NCBI GenBank assembly: GCA_023386555.1
Contig: JAEWJK010000004.1
Location: 124,001-188,000 of the forward strand
Origin: Bacteroidota bacterium
GTDB lineage: Bacteria; Bacteroidota; Bacteroidia; Chitinophagales; Chitinophagaceae
DNA length: 64,000 nucleotides
Direction of reading: 5' to 3'
The number at the start of each line of letters is the position of its first letter. Positions within the stretch are counted from its first letter, which is position 1. The translations under genes and the position numbers were made by a program. Under the pieces are notes generated by a model, which was not told the origin of the DNA, did not search any database, and was given only the letters and a program-made list of their open reading frames with translations. Shown piece after piece: positions 43,529-52,148 of this stretch.

Positions 43529-44923
43529 ATGAAAAAGATTGTATTTAGTGTGTTAGGCGTATTTCTGGTAGTATTAGCCTCTGCTCAGAAATTTTCAAAA
43601 GTTGAAACGCCTTATGTATTAGGTAAGTTTGAAGATGCTAGAACAGAAGTAGAGAAAATAGTTGCTGATGCCAAAAACCAATCTGTTGCTGATGCATGGC
43701 TTTGGCATGGTTCAATCTATGCTGTAATAGCTGATGATGCAAATTTGAAAATAAAATATCCTAGGGCCTCAGCAATAGCAATGAGTTCATTTCAAAAGTA
43801 TGTAAAGCTAGACCCGTCAATGAAAACAATGAATAATGAAGCCATTCCAGGCAAAATAATCATTGATGTGTTATATAGAAGTAATCTTACAGATGGTATT
43901 GCATTCTTTGATAAAAAACAATGGGATTCGTCTTTTCTATATTTTACTCAGGCTGCAGAAATTGGTGATATGATCACTAAATATAATTGGAGAGGTAATA
44001 AACAACCAATTGATACTACTACAGTATTATTCTCAGGTTATGCAGCTCAAAACGCTAAGTTATTGGATGAAGCTGCAAAATATTATAGCCGTATCGCCGA
44101 TTTGAAGATCACAAATGTTCCGGCAGCAGGTGATGTGAAGGATATATATGAATACTTAGTGTATTTCTACATGGACAAAAAGAATAACGAACAGTTCATG
44201 AAATATCTTGGTCTTGCAAAAGAAATGTATCCACAAGCTTTAGCAACATGGGCAGATTATGAATCAGAATTCGTCGAGAAAAATTATACACTAGCACAAA
44301 AACTAGAAATATATAACCAGGCAGATGCAGCAGGTACACTTACCGCTAATCAATATTTAGCTTATGGAAATATGTTCTATAATCTGAAGGATGAAGACAA
44401 AGAGAAAATGGATAGTGCCACTATTGCTTCTTATAGACTAAAAGCAGAAGATGCATTTATTAAAGGTTTTAAAAAGGATAGTAAGAATGGATTGGCAGCT
44501 TATAATGTTGGGTTGATCAATTATAATGACTGGGTTGATCTGGACGACAAGTTTGAAGTCAACATGAAGAAGATATCAGAGCTAAATAAGAGTAAAGCTG
44601 AAGTGAAAGATCCAAAGAAGAAACCTGCCAATGATGCCAGGATTAAGAAAGAAGTAGATGAGATAAAGGCCTTAAATGCAGCGATTGAAAAGAAACAACA
44701 TGGTTTTGCCGATAAATCAATAGAGTGGATGGAAAACACTCACTCTGTATTATCAGTAAAAGAAAAAGCAGATCGATCAGAGAAAAATGTTCTTTCCAAA
44801 TCAGTAGATTACCTTACTAATTTGTATCTGTGGAAGAGAGACAAATCCAAAGGCAACAACGCAGATTATGATAAATACGATGCATTATACAAGAAGTACG
44901 ATGCATTGCATGGAAAATATTAA
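43529..44923 (+). CDS. Secreted TPR-like protein
   Basis: 464 residues. A signal peptide MKKIVFSVLGVFLVVLASAQ is followed by helical pairs of TPR type (VADAWLWHGSIYAVIAD, TTTVLFSGYAAQNAKLLDEAAKYYSRIADL, TANQYLAYGNMFYNL). A Lys/Ala-rich coiled coil (about 340-390) precedes a C terminus with an imperfect YDALYKKYDALHGKY duplication. It is likely periplasmic. Cotranscription with gyrA is probable from the 6-nt gap. Function unknown. Confidence 0.8.
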   Translation: MKKIVFSVLGVFLVVLASAQKFSKVETPYVLGKFEDARTEVEKIVADAKNQSVADAWLWHGSIYAVIADDANLKIKYPRASAIAMSSFQKYVKLDPSMKTMNNEAIPGKIIIDVLYRSNLTDGIAFFDKKQWDSSFLYFTQAAEIGDMITKYNWRGNKQPIDTTTVLFSGYAAQNAKLLDEAAKYYSRIADLKITNVPAAGDVKDIYEYLVYFYMDKKNNEQFMKYLGLAKEMYPQALATWADYESEFVEKNYTLAQKLEIYNQADAAGTLTANQYLAYGNMFYNLKDEDKEKMDSATIASYRLKAEDAFIKGFKKDSKNGLAAYNVGLINYNDWVDLDDKFEVNMKKISELNKSKAEVKDPKKKPANDARIKKEVDEIKALNAAIEKKQHGFADKSIEWMENTHSVLSVKEKADRSEKNVLSKSVDYLTNLYLWKRDKSKGNNADYDKYDALYKKYDALHGKY

Positions 44924-44948
44924 AGAAGTCTCAAGTATATTTAAGAAG

Positions 44949-44974
44949 AGCCCATCATTACGATGGGTTTTTTC
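44949..44974 (+). terminator. Intrinsic terminator after gyrA-TPR operon
   Basis: Stem CCCATC / GATGGG with a 5-nt loop followed by TTTTTTCTT. Confidence 0.82.
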
Positions 44975-45080
44975 TTGTGCGTAGTACAGACAACTTAAAT
45001 TTAATTTAAATGCTTATCAAAATGACTTCAATCATATCTCAATAATTGAATAAGAATACTTTAGTGTTTAAACTACTCGA

Positions 45081-45281
45081 ATGACATTCGGCAAAACGGG
45101 AGAAAAATGTCTGGTACCGGGAAAATACAGATGCTTTGGAAACAACAATAAGCGTATTTTTCTATGTAAAGATGAAGTGTTTCCCAAACCCGAAACGGAT
45201 CATGAAGGAATTTGGATTCTTACTTCAAAAGAAGAACCACCACATACTAATTCATCTGAAACATATCAACATAAACTTTAA
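45081..45281 (+). CDS. Small YjzC-like protein
   Basis: 66 residues. The pattern GEKCLVPGKYRCFGNNNKRIFLCKDEVFPKPETDHEG resembles small zinc-ribbon-type YjzC-like proteins (TGE.CP.sG.Y.C...I.L.kGe.FP), but several positions usually occupied by Cys are different here, so metal binding is uncertain. Monocistronic with no neighbour on the same transcript. Function unknown. Confidence 0.6.
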   Translation: MTFGKTGEKCLVPGKYRCFGNNNKRIFLCKDEVFPKPETDHEGIWILTSKEEPPHTNSSETYQHKL

Positions 45282-45513
45282 GTGAGAGGCCGTTTTAAAT
45301 TGCTTATTTCTTAAGAAGAAATGAGTTTTATTATGTTGTTTATTCGACCGTGTTCCATTTAACATAATATAAATTATAGGACAATTTTCACACCCAGAAC
45401 GCTGCAAATGGATATCACATAATCCAACACATTGATAATGAATTATTATTGTCCAATCTTACATTTCACAGTATATGGCACAATATTTCAGGCTTACTCA
45501 GAAAATAAGCGTT

Positions 45514-45732
45514 ATGGCAGGAAAACAAATTGATAAGAATCCGAAATCTCAAAATCCTAACGATTCGGATTATGTATCTAAACATAGCAAACTGGGTAAT
45601 CCTGATGGTACGGGTCAAAATTTTTCTGCAGTAAAAGATTCAGATTCAGATGCCAGTAAAAAACCGGGCAGAATTGTTACTGGTCAATCCGGCTCAAAAG
45701 AAAATCAAACTAAGGAACATCCGAACGTTTAA
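45514..45732 (+). CDS. Small hydrophilic, probably disordered protein (first of three)
   Basis: 72 residues from the Met at 45514 (frame back to 45475). It has no hydrophobic core and is rich in Lys, Ser, Asp, Asn, Gly and Gln (KNPKSQNPNDSDYVSKHSKL), a composition like stress-related disordered proteins. It is followed at 21 nt by another gene of the same kind. No family recognised. The start is supported by a shared GTTATGG context with the next two genes. Confidence 0.6.
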   Translation: MAGKQIDKNPKSQNPNDSDYVSKHSKLGNPDGTGQNFSAVKDSDSDASKKPGRIVTGQSGSKENQTKEHPNV

Positions 45733-45753
45733 TAATCATATAAATATATAGTT

Positions 45754-46020
45754 ATGGCAATACATCACAATTCAGATCCGGGAAGAATTAAAACAGAATC
45801 AACAGATACTCAGAGAGATCTTGCAGCTAAAGGTGGTCCGGCAGTAGGTATTGGTGATGCTCAAAACAGAAAAGCATCTTCTCCTGCTTCTGATGATCTG
45901 CAAACCCAGGCTGCAGCTAAAGGTGCCCAGCAAAAGAAAGAATTGGAAGAGGATGATTCGTCTATTGAAGGACAAACTAAAAGCCGATCTGGAAATAGAA
46001 TTTCAGGCAGTAACCACTGA
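45754..46020 (+). CDS. Small hydrophilic, probably disordered protein (second of three)
   Basis: 88 residues, rich in Ala, Gln, Ser, Asp and Lys (TDTQRDLAAKGGPAVGIGDA, DLQTQAAAKGAQQKKELEED). No membrane segment and no cysteine. It has a hydrophilin-like composition. The gene sits between two similar genes 21 and 13 nt away, so an operon of three is likely. Confidence 0.6.
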   Translation: MAIHHNSDPGRIKTESTDTQRDLAAKGGPAVGIGDAQNRKASSPASDDLQTQAAAKGAQQKKELEEDDSSIEGQTKSRSGNRISGSNH

Positions 46021-46033
46021 TAAATATAATGTT

Positions 46034-46282
46034 ATGGACAAAGATTATAATAAAAAAGAAATAGAAAATAACCAGGATTTTAAGAGAACCGATAGTGATA
46101 AGCCTAACCAATTAGGGCCTTCTTCACCTTATAACAGGACGTCCGATCATCCACAATCAGAAGCTTCAGCATCAAGCGCTGATAATGATATGGACAGGCA
46201 AACATCCAATGAGCATAATTTACAGCAAGATGCAGATGAAGCACAAAGTGATGGAAACCTCTCATTTCCTGAAGGAAAATAA
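46034..46282 (+). CDS. Small hydrophilic, probably disordered protein (third of three)
   Basis: 82 residues from the ATG at 46034; a longer frame from 45851 overlaps the previous gene and is not preferred. Asp/Ser/Asn/Gln-rich with no hydrophobic core (NNQDFKRTDSDKPNQLGPSS, SSADNDMDRQTSNEHNLQQD). It ends 4 nt before a strong terminator. Function unknown. Confidence 0.58.
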   Translation: MDKDYNKKEIENNQDFKRTDSDKPNQLGPSSPYNRTSDHPQSEASASSADNDMDRQTSNEHNLQQDADEAQSDGNLSFPEGK

Positions 46283-46286
46283 TCTA

Positions 46287-46318
46287 AAAAGCCGTTAATC
46301 AACCGATTAACGGCTTTT
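46287..46318. terminator. Bidirectional terminator that also encodes the end of a gene
   Basis: A perfect 14-bp stem AAAAGCCGTTAATC / GATTAACGGCTTTT with a 4-nt loop is followed by T on the plus strand. The minus-strand TIGR03915 gene stops at 46299, inside the stem, so its last residues (KKPLIG) are encoded by the hairpin. Confidence 0.9.
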
Positions 46319-47072
46319 TCTCTGTCAAATACTTCCAATATCGCCTGGGCATATGCTGAATGTGTAATTTCATGTTTTTTCTTGCTTGAATATTTACGCT
46401 TTGAAAGTATTGCTTCCACAGTGATTGGTATAAAACTTCAGTATCATCATATACAATTGAAACGTCATTTCCGCTATTTGTATTTTCAGAAAAATTAATA
46501 GTAACCTGTGTTACTTGTTGTAAATCATAGAACATTCCATACTTTCTATATACGTCGTAGATCAACCATTTCTGATCTGCATACCGTTTTTTAAAATGAT
46601 TTTCCAACAAAGGCAATACATTAAAGTCAGGCTGAATCACAGCATAATAAATCTGGTCTCTCGTCAATTCAAATCGAATGAAAGCTTCCATCCTATGCCT
46701 TTCCCTATATACTTTATGGGCAATCTGTCTCACCTCCAATATGGAATGATTACTATAATCATACTCCACTGTATTCGTTGATGCAAATACATATTGGGCA
46801 TATCGCAACAGAGTATTTTCGAAACCAGGTATTTCAGACAGAAAAGAATGATACAGTTCACTGGTTGCCCGATGCGATATTTTCTGCTTTAAACCTTTCC
46901 ATACTCTTCCTGCTTTTACCTCATCAGTCAAAACTGCATGCCTGGCATCAAACACATTTGGCTGAAAGTTATCTTGCTTAACAATGAATGGATCTTTGAA
47001 CTTATACTCATACACTTCAAAAACAGCTGTCAGCCAGCCATCAAATGTTCCGTCATACACAAGTGTTACCAT
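46299..47072 (-). CDS. TIGR03915-type putative DNA repair protein (DUF4130)
   Basis: 257 residues. The N terminus TLVYDGTFDGWLTAVFEVYE is the DUF4130 signature; later YAVIQPDFNVLPLLENHFKKRYADQKWLIYD and the His/Gly-rich end HMPRRYWKYLTEKKP are also typical. The family is found almost only next to the radical-SAM protein TIGR03916, as here, and is proposed to act with it on DNA, but its biochemistry is not settled. The start overlaps the radical-SAM stop by 1 nt (TGATG), so translation is coupled. Confidence 0.88.
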   Translation of the reverse strand: MVTLVYDGTFDGWLTAVFEVYEYKFKDPFIVKQDNFQPNVFDARHAVLTDEVKAGRVWKGLKQKISHRATSELYHSFLSEIPGFENTLLRYAQYVFASTNTVEYDYSNHSILEVRQIAHKVYRERHRMEAFIRFELTRDQIYYAVIQPDFNVLPLLENHFKKRYADQKWLIYDVYRKYGMFYDLQQVTQVTINFSENTNSGNDVSIVYDDTEVLYQSLWKQYFQSVNIQARKNMKLHIQHMPRRYWKYLTEKKPLIG

Positions 47073-48328
47073 CAGAACAAGCTGATTTGTGGTGAAAAAT
47101 TCGGTTGGTATTTACTATTACCAAGTGAGAGTATCTGTTGTTTGATCTGTATCGGTTGTAGGTCTCTCCTTTCATCATCTCTGGAATTACAGGTAATGAA
47201 ATAGCGGGCTTTGGTGAGGGAAATCCCGATCTTTCTCAGGTTCTCCCAGGAAAGATTTTGATATCTTCTTGCTGATACAATTTTATTAGCTGACTGTACT
47301 CCCACTCCAGGAACACGTTTGATAAGTTGAATATCTGCTTTATTTATATCGATTGGGAAAACCTGCATATTTCGTAAAGCCCAGCTGAGTTTTGGATCAA
47401 TATCCATGTCCAATTGAGGATGTTCAGGCGAAACGATCTCATCTACAGAAAATCCATAGAAACGCATTAACCAATCAGCCTGGTATAAACGATTTTCCCT
47501 AACCATCGGTACCGGAGTACCAATAGCAGGCAAACGATTGTCTGTACTGATCGGTACATAACCTGAGTAATACACTCTTTTGAGTTTCATCTTTTGATAA
47601 AAGAAATGCGACATTAATAAAATTTGAAGATCAGCTTCAGGAGTAGCTCCTATCACCATTTGAGTACTTTGTCCGGCTGGTGCAAACAAAGGTGTTTTCT
47701 TCAGTGTCTTTTTCTCTTCTTTATGCTGAATAATGGCATTCTTCAGGTATTTCATCGGGTGAATCACATCTTCCTGCTTCTTATCAGGAGCTAATAGTTT
47801 CAGGCTTTCTTTGGTGGGCATTTCTACGTTAACACTCAATCTATCAGCATATAGTCCGGCTTCTTTCAGTAATTCTTCACTTGCTCCAGGGATTGCTTTC
47901 AAGTGAATATATCCATTGAAACGATGTTCGGTTCGAAGTTTTTTAGCGATCAATACTAAACGCTCCATCGTATAATCTGCATTTTTAAAAATGCCTGAGC
48001 TGAGGAATAAACCCTCTATATAATTTCTTCGATAAAAGTTGATGGTGAGATCCACTACTTCTTGCACAGTGAATGCAGCTCGTTTGATATCATTGCTTTT
48101 TCTGCTAACGCAATAAGCACAGTCGAAAATGCAATGATTAGTGAGCAGAATTTTTAATAGTGAAACACAACGTCCATCTTCGGTATAGGCATGGCAAATT
48201 CCGTTTGATGCATTGCCTAAACCTTTATTGTGATTTTCTCTTTTACTTCCACTTGATGCACAGGACACATCGTATTTAGCAGCATCAGCAAGGATGGATA
48301 ATTTTTCATGGATACGATCAGCATTCAT
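47072..48328 (-). CDS. TIGR03916-type putative DNA modification/repair radical SAM protein
   Basis: 418 residues from the Met at 48328; the upstream 12 codons run into the promoter. The radical-SAM cluster motif is C66xxxC70xxC73 in TNHCIFDCAYC. Helix-hairpin-helix-like sequence near the end (LIKRVPGVGVQSANKIVSARRYQNL) predicts DNA binding. A GATPEADLQILLMS block fits the radical-SAM barrel. Best guess is SAM-radical chemistry on damaged DNA with its TIGR03915 partner, by analogy to spore photoproduct lyase; this is inference. Confidence 0.9.
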   Translation of the reverse strand: MNADRIHEKLSILADAAKYDVSCASSGSKRENHNKGLGNASNGICHAYTEDGRCVSLLKILLTNHCIFDCAYCVSRKSNDIKRAAFTVQEVVDLTINFYRRNYIEGLFLSSGIFKNADYTMERLVLIAKKLRTEHRFNGYIHLKAIPGASEELLKEAGLYADRLSVNVEMPTKESLKLLAPDKKQEDVIHPMKYLKNAIIQHKEEKKTLKKTPLFAPAGQSTQMVIGATPEADLQILLMSHFFYQKMKLKRVYYSGYVPISTDNRLPAIGTPVPMVRENRLYQADWLMRFYGFSVDEIVSPEHPQLDMDIDPKLSWALRNMQVFPIDINKADIQLIKRVPGVGVQSANKIVSARRYQNLSWENLRKIGISLTKARYFITCNSRDDERRDLQPIQIKQQILSLGNSKYQPNFSPQISLF

Positions 48329-48333
48329 CACAA

Positions 48334-48364
48334 CAAATATACTAAAATATTTAGCATTTGGCAA
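48334..48364 (-). promoter_or_regulatory. Predicted promoter of the radical-SAM operon
   Basis: Minus strand: TTG (48362-48364), 20-nt spacer, TATATTTG (48334-48341). The -7 element ends 5 nt before the ATG at 48328, so the leader would be about 2 nt. Confidence 0.55.
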
Positions 48365-48401
48365 GACTGTGCTTCACTATTTCAAGCAAACGCAAATTGG
48401 T

Positions 48402-48962
48402 TTATTTAATTTGGGCAAATAAGGCTTTTAATTCATTCTGCAATGAACGACCTTTATCGTTGTTATACCAATTTTGCAGGTTTGTTCTGATGGTATTGAT
48501 ATCAGCCTTTTGAGCTTTCATCTCATCCATTAATTGCTGAGCTGCTGCAGGTCTAGCACCCCATGAAAACAGATCGTTTCCATTTTTGTTACGAACAATA
48601 AATTGAGGAATACTTTTCGTTCCGTTGGTGAGATAATTATTAATTAAAAAAGGTTCACTATCTCGTAATTGGAGATTGTATGTGATTGTTGGATTTTGTT
48701 CTGACAATTTTATTAGAAACGGTAGCGTAGGTGCAACATCTCCACACCATGGTTCAATGATAACAATCCAATGCATTGGTTCAGAAATGGATTTGATAAT
48801 TTGAACCAATTCTTCGTCCAATTCCAAAGTTTTCATCCAACGGTTCATTCGCTGAAAATTCAACCGGGTATAATCAAGATAATCGGGGTTATTATAAGGT
48901 GGCTGGGGATTGCTTGAACTAAGTATTTTATTAAATAGATTTATATATTCCTGGTAAGTCAT
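48402..48962 (-). CDS. Thioredoxin-like protein, one-cysteine WCGD type
   Basis: 186 residues from the Met at 48962 (frame from 48974). The thioredoxin fold shows the strand-turn WIVIIEPWCGDVAPTLPFLIKLSE followed by the cis-Pro SIPQFIV. The usual CxxC is replaced by WCGDVAP, with one Cys only, so disulphide exchange in the usual two-cysteine way is not possible. This WCGD subgroup is common in Bacteroidota and uncharacterised. It lies downstream of the GNAT gene (about 42 nt). Confidence 0.82.
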   Translation of the reverse strand: MTYQEYINLFNKILSSSNPQPPYNNPDYLDYTRLNFQRMNRWMKTLELDEELVQIIKSISEPMHWIVIIEPWCGDVAPTLPFLIKLSEQNPTITYNLQLRDSEPFLINNYLTNGTKSIPQFIVRNKNGNDLFSWGARPAAAQQLMDEMKAQKADINTIRTNLQNWYNNDKGRSLQNELKALFAQIK

Positions 48963-49004
48963 AGGTTGTAGCAATTCAAATCTTTATAACAAAAAATCGT
49001 TGAT

Positions 49005-49310
49005 TTAGTTGTCTTTATTCAGATTTGGTTTCCAAATATCAGCATATAATTCCATGTGACGTTTAAATTGTGTTTGCACATAGGTACATTCAGCTATTAC
49101 CTGCAGTTTATTTTGTCTTGCATATTCAGCCATTGTGCTAAGTAATTTCTTTGCGTACCCTTTACCTTCAGCTTCGGGCAATACAGTTGTGTGATGAACG
49201 ATCATTTCATTGCCATTTATCGTAGCAGTCATTTCACCGAGTTGTTTATCATTCTCAATAATGAAAAAACCACCCTGGTTTCCGGCAAATTTGGATTGAA
49301 CTTCTTCCAT
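49005..49310 (-). CDS. GNAT-fold acetyltransferase (short, YidJ-like)
   Basis: 101 residues. The acetyl-CoA site is visible as VLPEAEGKGYAKKLLSTMAEYARQ, followed by the strand LQVIAECTYVQTQF. This is the short type of GNAT (about 95 residues) with a proposed general N-acetyltransferase role. Substrate unknown. The start ATG is at 49310 with no other in-frame choice. Confidence 0.85.
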   Translation of the reverse strand: MEEVQSKFAGNQGGFFIIENDKQLGEMTATINGNEMIVHHTTVLPEAEGKGYAKKLLSTMAEYARQNKLQVIAECTYVQTQFKRHMELYADIWKPNLNKDN

Positions 49311-49351
49311 TTGTATGATTTTATGTTATGATTAACCAAAGCTTTCTTTAG

Positions 49352-50740
49352 CTATTTATCTCCAGATCGTTCTGCCTCATCCGGAGCAGTTGAACTGGAT
49401 TGATAAGTATGACCATTTCCATTAGAAGGAATGTTACCTGTACTGATCTGAGGTTCAGGAATTGGTGCTCCAGTTTCTTCAAAACCACGATAAGAGTTAC
49501 GGATGAGTAATCGTAAACTTTGATCCCAGGTGAAATAATTATATACCCAATTGATGAAAACCTGTATCCTGTTTTTTACACCAAGAATAAGAAAGAGATG
49601 CAATCCCATCCAAACTAACCATCCAAGAAATCCTCCAAAATGAAACTCAGGTTTCGGCACATCAACAACACCTTTATGCCTACCAATAGTAGCCATACTG
49701 CCTTTGTCTTTGTATTCATATTCTTCTAACACACCTTCTTTCTTTGTGAGCTTAATCAGATTTTTACCAAGCAAATTGCCCTGGTTAATAGCCACATTTG
49801 CCAATTGAGGATGACCATTTGGATAAAGAGGTGTAGTCATCGAAGCAATATCACCGATAGCATAAATGTTATTTGTTCCGATTACTTTGCTGTAACGGTC
49901 AACTTTTATCCTATTGCCTCTAACGATGAGTGATGGATCAATACCATTTGGCACATTACCTCGAACACCTGCTGCCCAGATAACTGTTTTGGTGTTGATG
50001 GTTGTTCCATCCTGAAGAACAACAACGTTGCCATCGTATTCTTTCATGATGGAATTAAGTTTAACAGTGATGCCCATTTTTTCGAGGTAAGCCTGGCTTT
50101 TCTGACTGCTTTTCGCACTCATCATTCCAAGTGTTTTACCAGTACCTTCCAACAGGTAAATCTTCATCTGGCTGAAATCTAATTCGGGATAATCTTTACA
50201 GAGTGTATGATTTTTAAGATCTGCTAAAGCACCACTCACCTCCACTCCTGTTGGTCCACCACCAACTACTACAATAGTCATTAAAGCAGTTTTTTCTTCT
50301 GCATTTTTAGTAATAACAGCCAGCTCAAAATTTTCAATAAGACGATGACGCAGTTGGAGGGCTTCCACAGTTGATTTCATTGGGAAAGCAGCAGCTTTTA
50401 GATTATCGTTGCCAAACCAGTTTGTATCTGCACCTGTTGCGATAACTAAAACATCATAATGAAAATCTCCGATGTCGGTTATGATTGTATTTTCAGTAGA
50501 ATTAATTTTTTGCAATTCAGCTAAACGAAACCGAATGTTATTGCTTCCCTGGAAAACTTTACGTAGGGGAAATGAAATATTGCTAGAATCCAATGCAGCT
50601 GTTGCTACCTGGTAGAATAAAGGTTGAAACTGGTGATAGTTTACTTTGTCGATCATCAACACTTCAATAGATGGCTTATTGCTGAGTGTTCTTGCTAATT
50701 TAAGTCCTGCAAAACCTCCACCGATGATAACAACTTTCAT
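49352..50740 (-). CDS. ndh: Type II NADH dehydrogenase (NAD(P)/FAD-dependent oxidoreductase)
   Basis: 462 residues. The N-terminal FAD motif is GGGFAGLKLARTL (about 7-19); a second NAD motif VVVGGGPTGVEVSGALADL is at about 157-175; IYAIGDIA follows at about 292. The C terminus has an amphipathic or membrane segment (FLGWLVWMGLHLFLILGVKNRI) and a Pro/Ser-rich tail. NDH-2 transfers electrons from NADH to quinone at the inner membrane without pumping protons. A -7 element TACCTTTG (minus strand, 50758-50765) is upstream. Confidence 0.92.
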   Translation of the reverse strand: MKVVIIGGGFAGLKLARTLSNKPSIEVLMIDKVNYHQFQPLFYQVATAALDSSNISFPLRKVFQGSNNIRFRLAELQKINSTENTIITDIGDFHYDVLVIATGADTNWFGNDNLKAAAFPMKSTVEALQLRHRLIENFELAVITKNAEEKTALMTIVVVGGGPTGVEVSGALADLKNHTLCKDYPELDFSQMKIYLLEGTGKTLGMMSAKSSQKSQAYLEKMGITVKLNSIMKEYDGNVVVLQDGTTINTKTVIWAAGVRGNVPNGIDPSLIVRGNRIKVDRYSKVIGTNNIYAIGDIASMTTPLYPNGHPQLANVAINQGNLLGKNLIKLTKKEGVLEEYEYKDKGSMATIGRHKGVVDVPKPEFHFGGFLGWLVWMGLHLFLILGVKNRIQVFINWVYNYFTWDQSLRLLIRNSYRGFEETGAPIPEPQISTGNIPSNGNGHTYQSSSTAPDEAERSGDK

Positions 50741-50757
50741 GATTTGTTATTGAGTTA

Positions 50758-50765
50758 CAAAGGTA
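50758..50765 (-). promoter_or_regulatory. Predicted -7 element of ndh
   Basis: Minus-strand TACCTTTG matches TAnnTTTG; leader about 14 nt. No TTTG at the -33 position. Confidence 0.38.
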
Positions 50766-50795
50766 TTGTGCTTACATAAACCGTACCTTATAACA

Positions 50796-52037
50796 TTAAT
50801 ACAACATTCTAACCTTAATGGTTTCTTTTACATGCTTTAATAATTCAACGGCCTTATTAGAAAGTTTTTTATCAACATCTAACACAACATAGCCGATCTC
50901 TTCGTTTGTTTTTAAATACTGACCAACGATGTTGATGTTATTTTTTGAAAGTTGTGTATTGATAGCACTCAATACTCCCGGAACATTATTATGAATATGC
51001 AGTATCCTGTGTGAACCTTCCACAGGTGGCAATGCCAATGGTGGAACAGTGTGAGAACCTGTTGTGATGCCTTTTTCAAGATAGTTGAAAAGCTTAATAC
51101 TTACATCTTCTCCGATATTCTGCTGAGCTTCTTCTGTGGATCCACCGATATGTGGTGTAAGTAAAACATTCTTCAATCCTTGCAATGGTGTTTGAAAATC
51201 ATCACCATTTTTTTCAGGTTCTATCGGAAACACATCAACTGCAGCACCTGAAATGCTTCCATCTTCCAAAGCGGATTTCAAGCATTTTAGATCAACCACC
51301 TCTCCTCTTGCATAGTTGATCAGTATCGCTCCTTTCTTAATATGCTTAATAGTATTTTTATTGATGAGATTTTTGGTTTGTGCATTTTCAGGAACATGCA
51401 GCGATACAATATCAGATTTACACAACACTTCTTTCAACGTTTTACCATCTGTTGCATTACCTAGTGGAAGTTTGGTTTCAGTATCGTAATACATCACTTT
51501 CATGCCGAGTGATTCTGCTAAAACAGAAACCTGGGAACCGATGTTTCCATAACCGATTAATCCAAGTGTTTTACCCCTTAATTCATAACATCCTGAAGCC
51601 TCCTTCAGCCATATACCTTCATGTGCCGCTTTATTCTTATCGGGTATTCTTCTTATGAGCATAATGGCAGCACCTATTACCAATTCTGCAACGCTTCTTG
51701 TATTACTATATGGTGCATTAAAAACTACAACTCCATTTTTGGTTGCTGCTTTAAGATCAACCTGGTTTACACCAATACAAAATGCACCAATAGCCTGTAG
51801 CTTTTTTGCTGCTGCTAATACTTTCGCAGTGATCAATGTTTTAGAGCGAATACCCAACAGATGCACATCTTTTATCTCTTTTATTAATTCAGCTTCATTC
51901 AATGCACCTTTTAATCGTTTGATATTCACATACCCATTTGATTGAAATTGCTGAACAGCTTTATCGCTGATATTCTCCAGGAAAAGTATGTTGATCTTAT
52001 TCTTTGGGTAACTCGTAGCCAGTTCTTGTTTGCTCAT
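50796..52037 (-). CDS. serA: D-3-phosphoglycerate dehydrogenase
   Basis: 413 residues from the ATG at 52037; an in-frame GTG lies two codons upstream (52043). It oxidises 3-phosphoglycerate in serine synthesis. The NAD-binding motif is GLIGYGNIGSQVS; the catalytic triad is Arg in NYARGEVVD, Glu in FPIEPEKNG and His in TPHIGGSTEEAQ. The C-terminal ACT domain (about 340-413, HNNVPGVLSAINTQLS) allows serine feedback as in E. coli SerA. The -7 element TACTTTTG (minus strand, 52043-52050) is 6 nt from the ATG. Confidence 0.93.
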   Translation of the reverse strand: MSKQELATSYPKNKINILFLENISDKAVQQFQSNGYVNIKRLKGALNEAELIKEIKDVHLLGIRSKTLITAKVLAAAKKLQAIGAFCIGVNQVDLKAATKNGVVVFNAPYSNTRSVAELVIGAAIMLIRRIPDKNKAAHEGIWLKEASGCYELRGKTLGLIGYGNIGSQVSVLAESLGMKVMYYDTETKLPLGNATDGKTLKEVLCKSDIVSLHVPENAQTKNLINKNTIKHIKKGAILINYARGEVVDLKCLKSALEDGSISGAAVDVFPIEPEKNGDDFQTPLQGLKNVLLTPHIGGSTEEAQQNIGEDVSIKLFNYLEKGITTGSHTVPPLALPPVEGSHRILHIHNNVPGVLSAINTQLSKNNINIVGQYLKTNEEIGYVVLDVDKKLSNKAVELLKHVKETIKVRMLY

Positions 52038-52148
52038 CCTCACAAAAGTAATTGCTATTTAACAGTTTAGTAAAAGCTTTTCCCCAAAAATAATTGGCAC
52101 TTCATTGGAAGTACAGAGTGTGGAAATAATCAGTTGACGAAAAACAAA

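Noticed and set aside
52101..52140. Possible eleventh repeat copy before the serine hydrolase gene
   Set aside because: Only GTACAGAGTGTGG resembles the left end; the central palindrome is not present.
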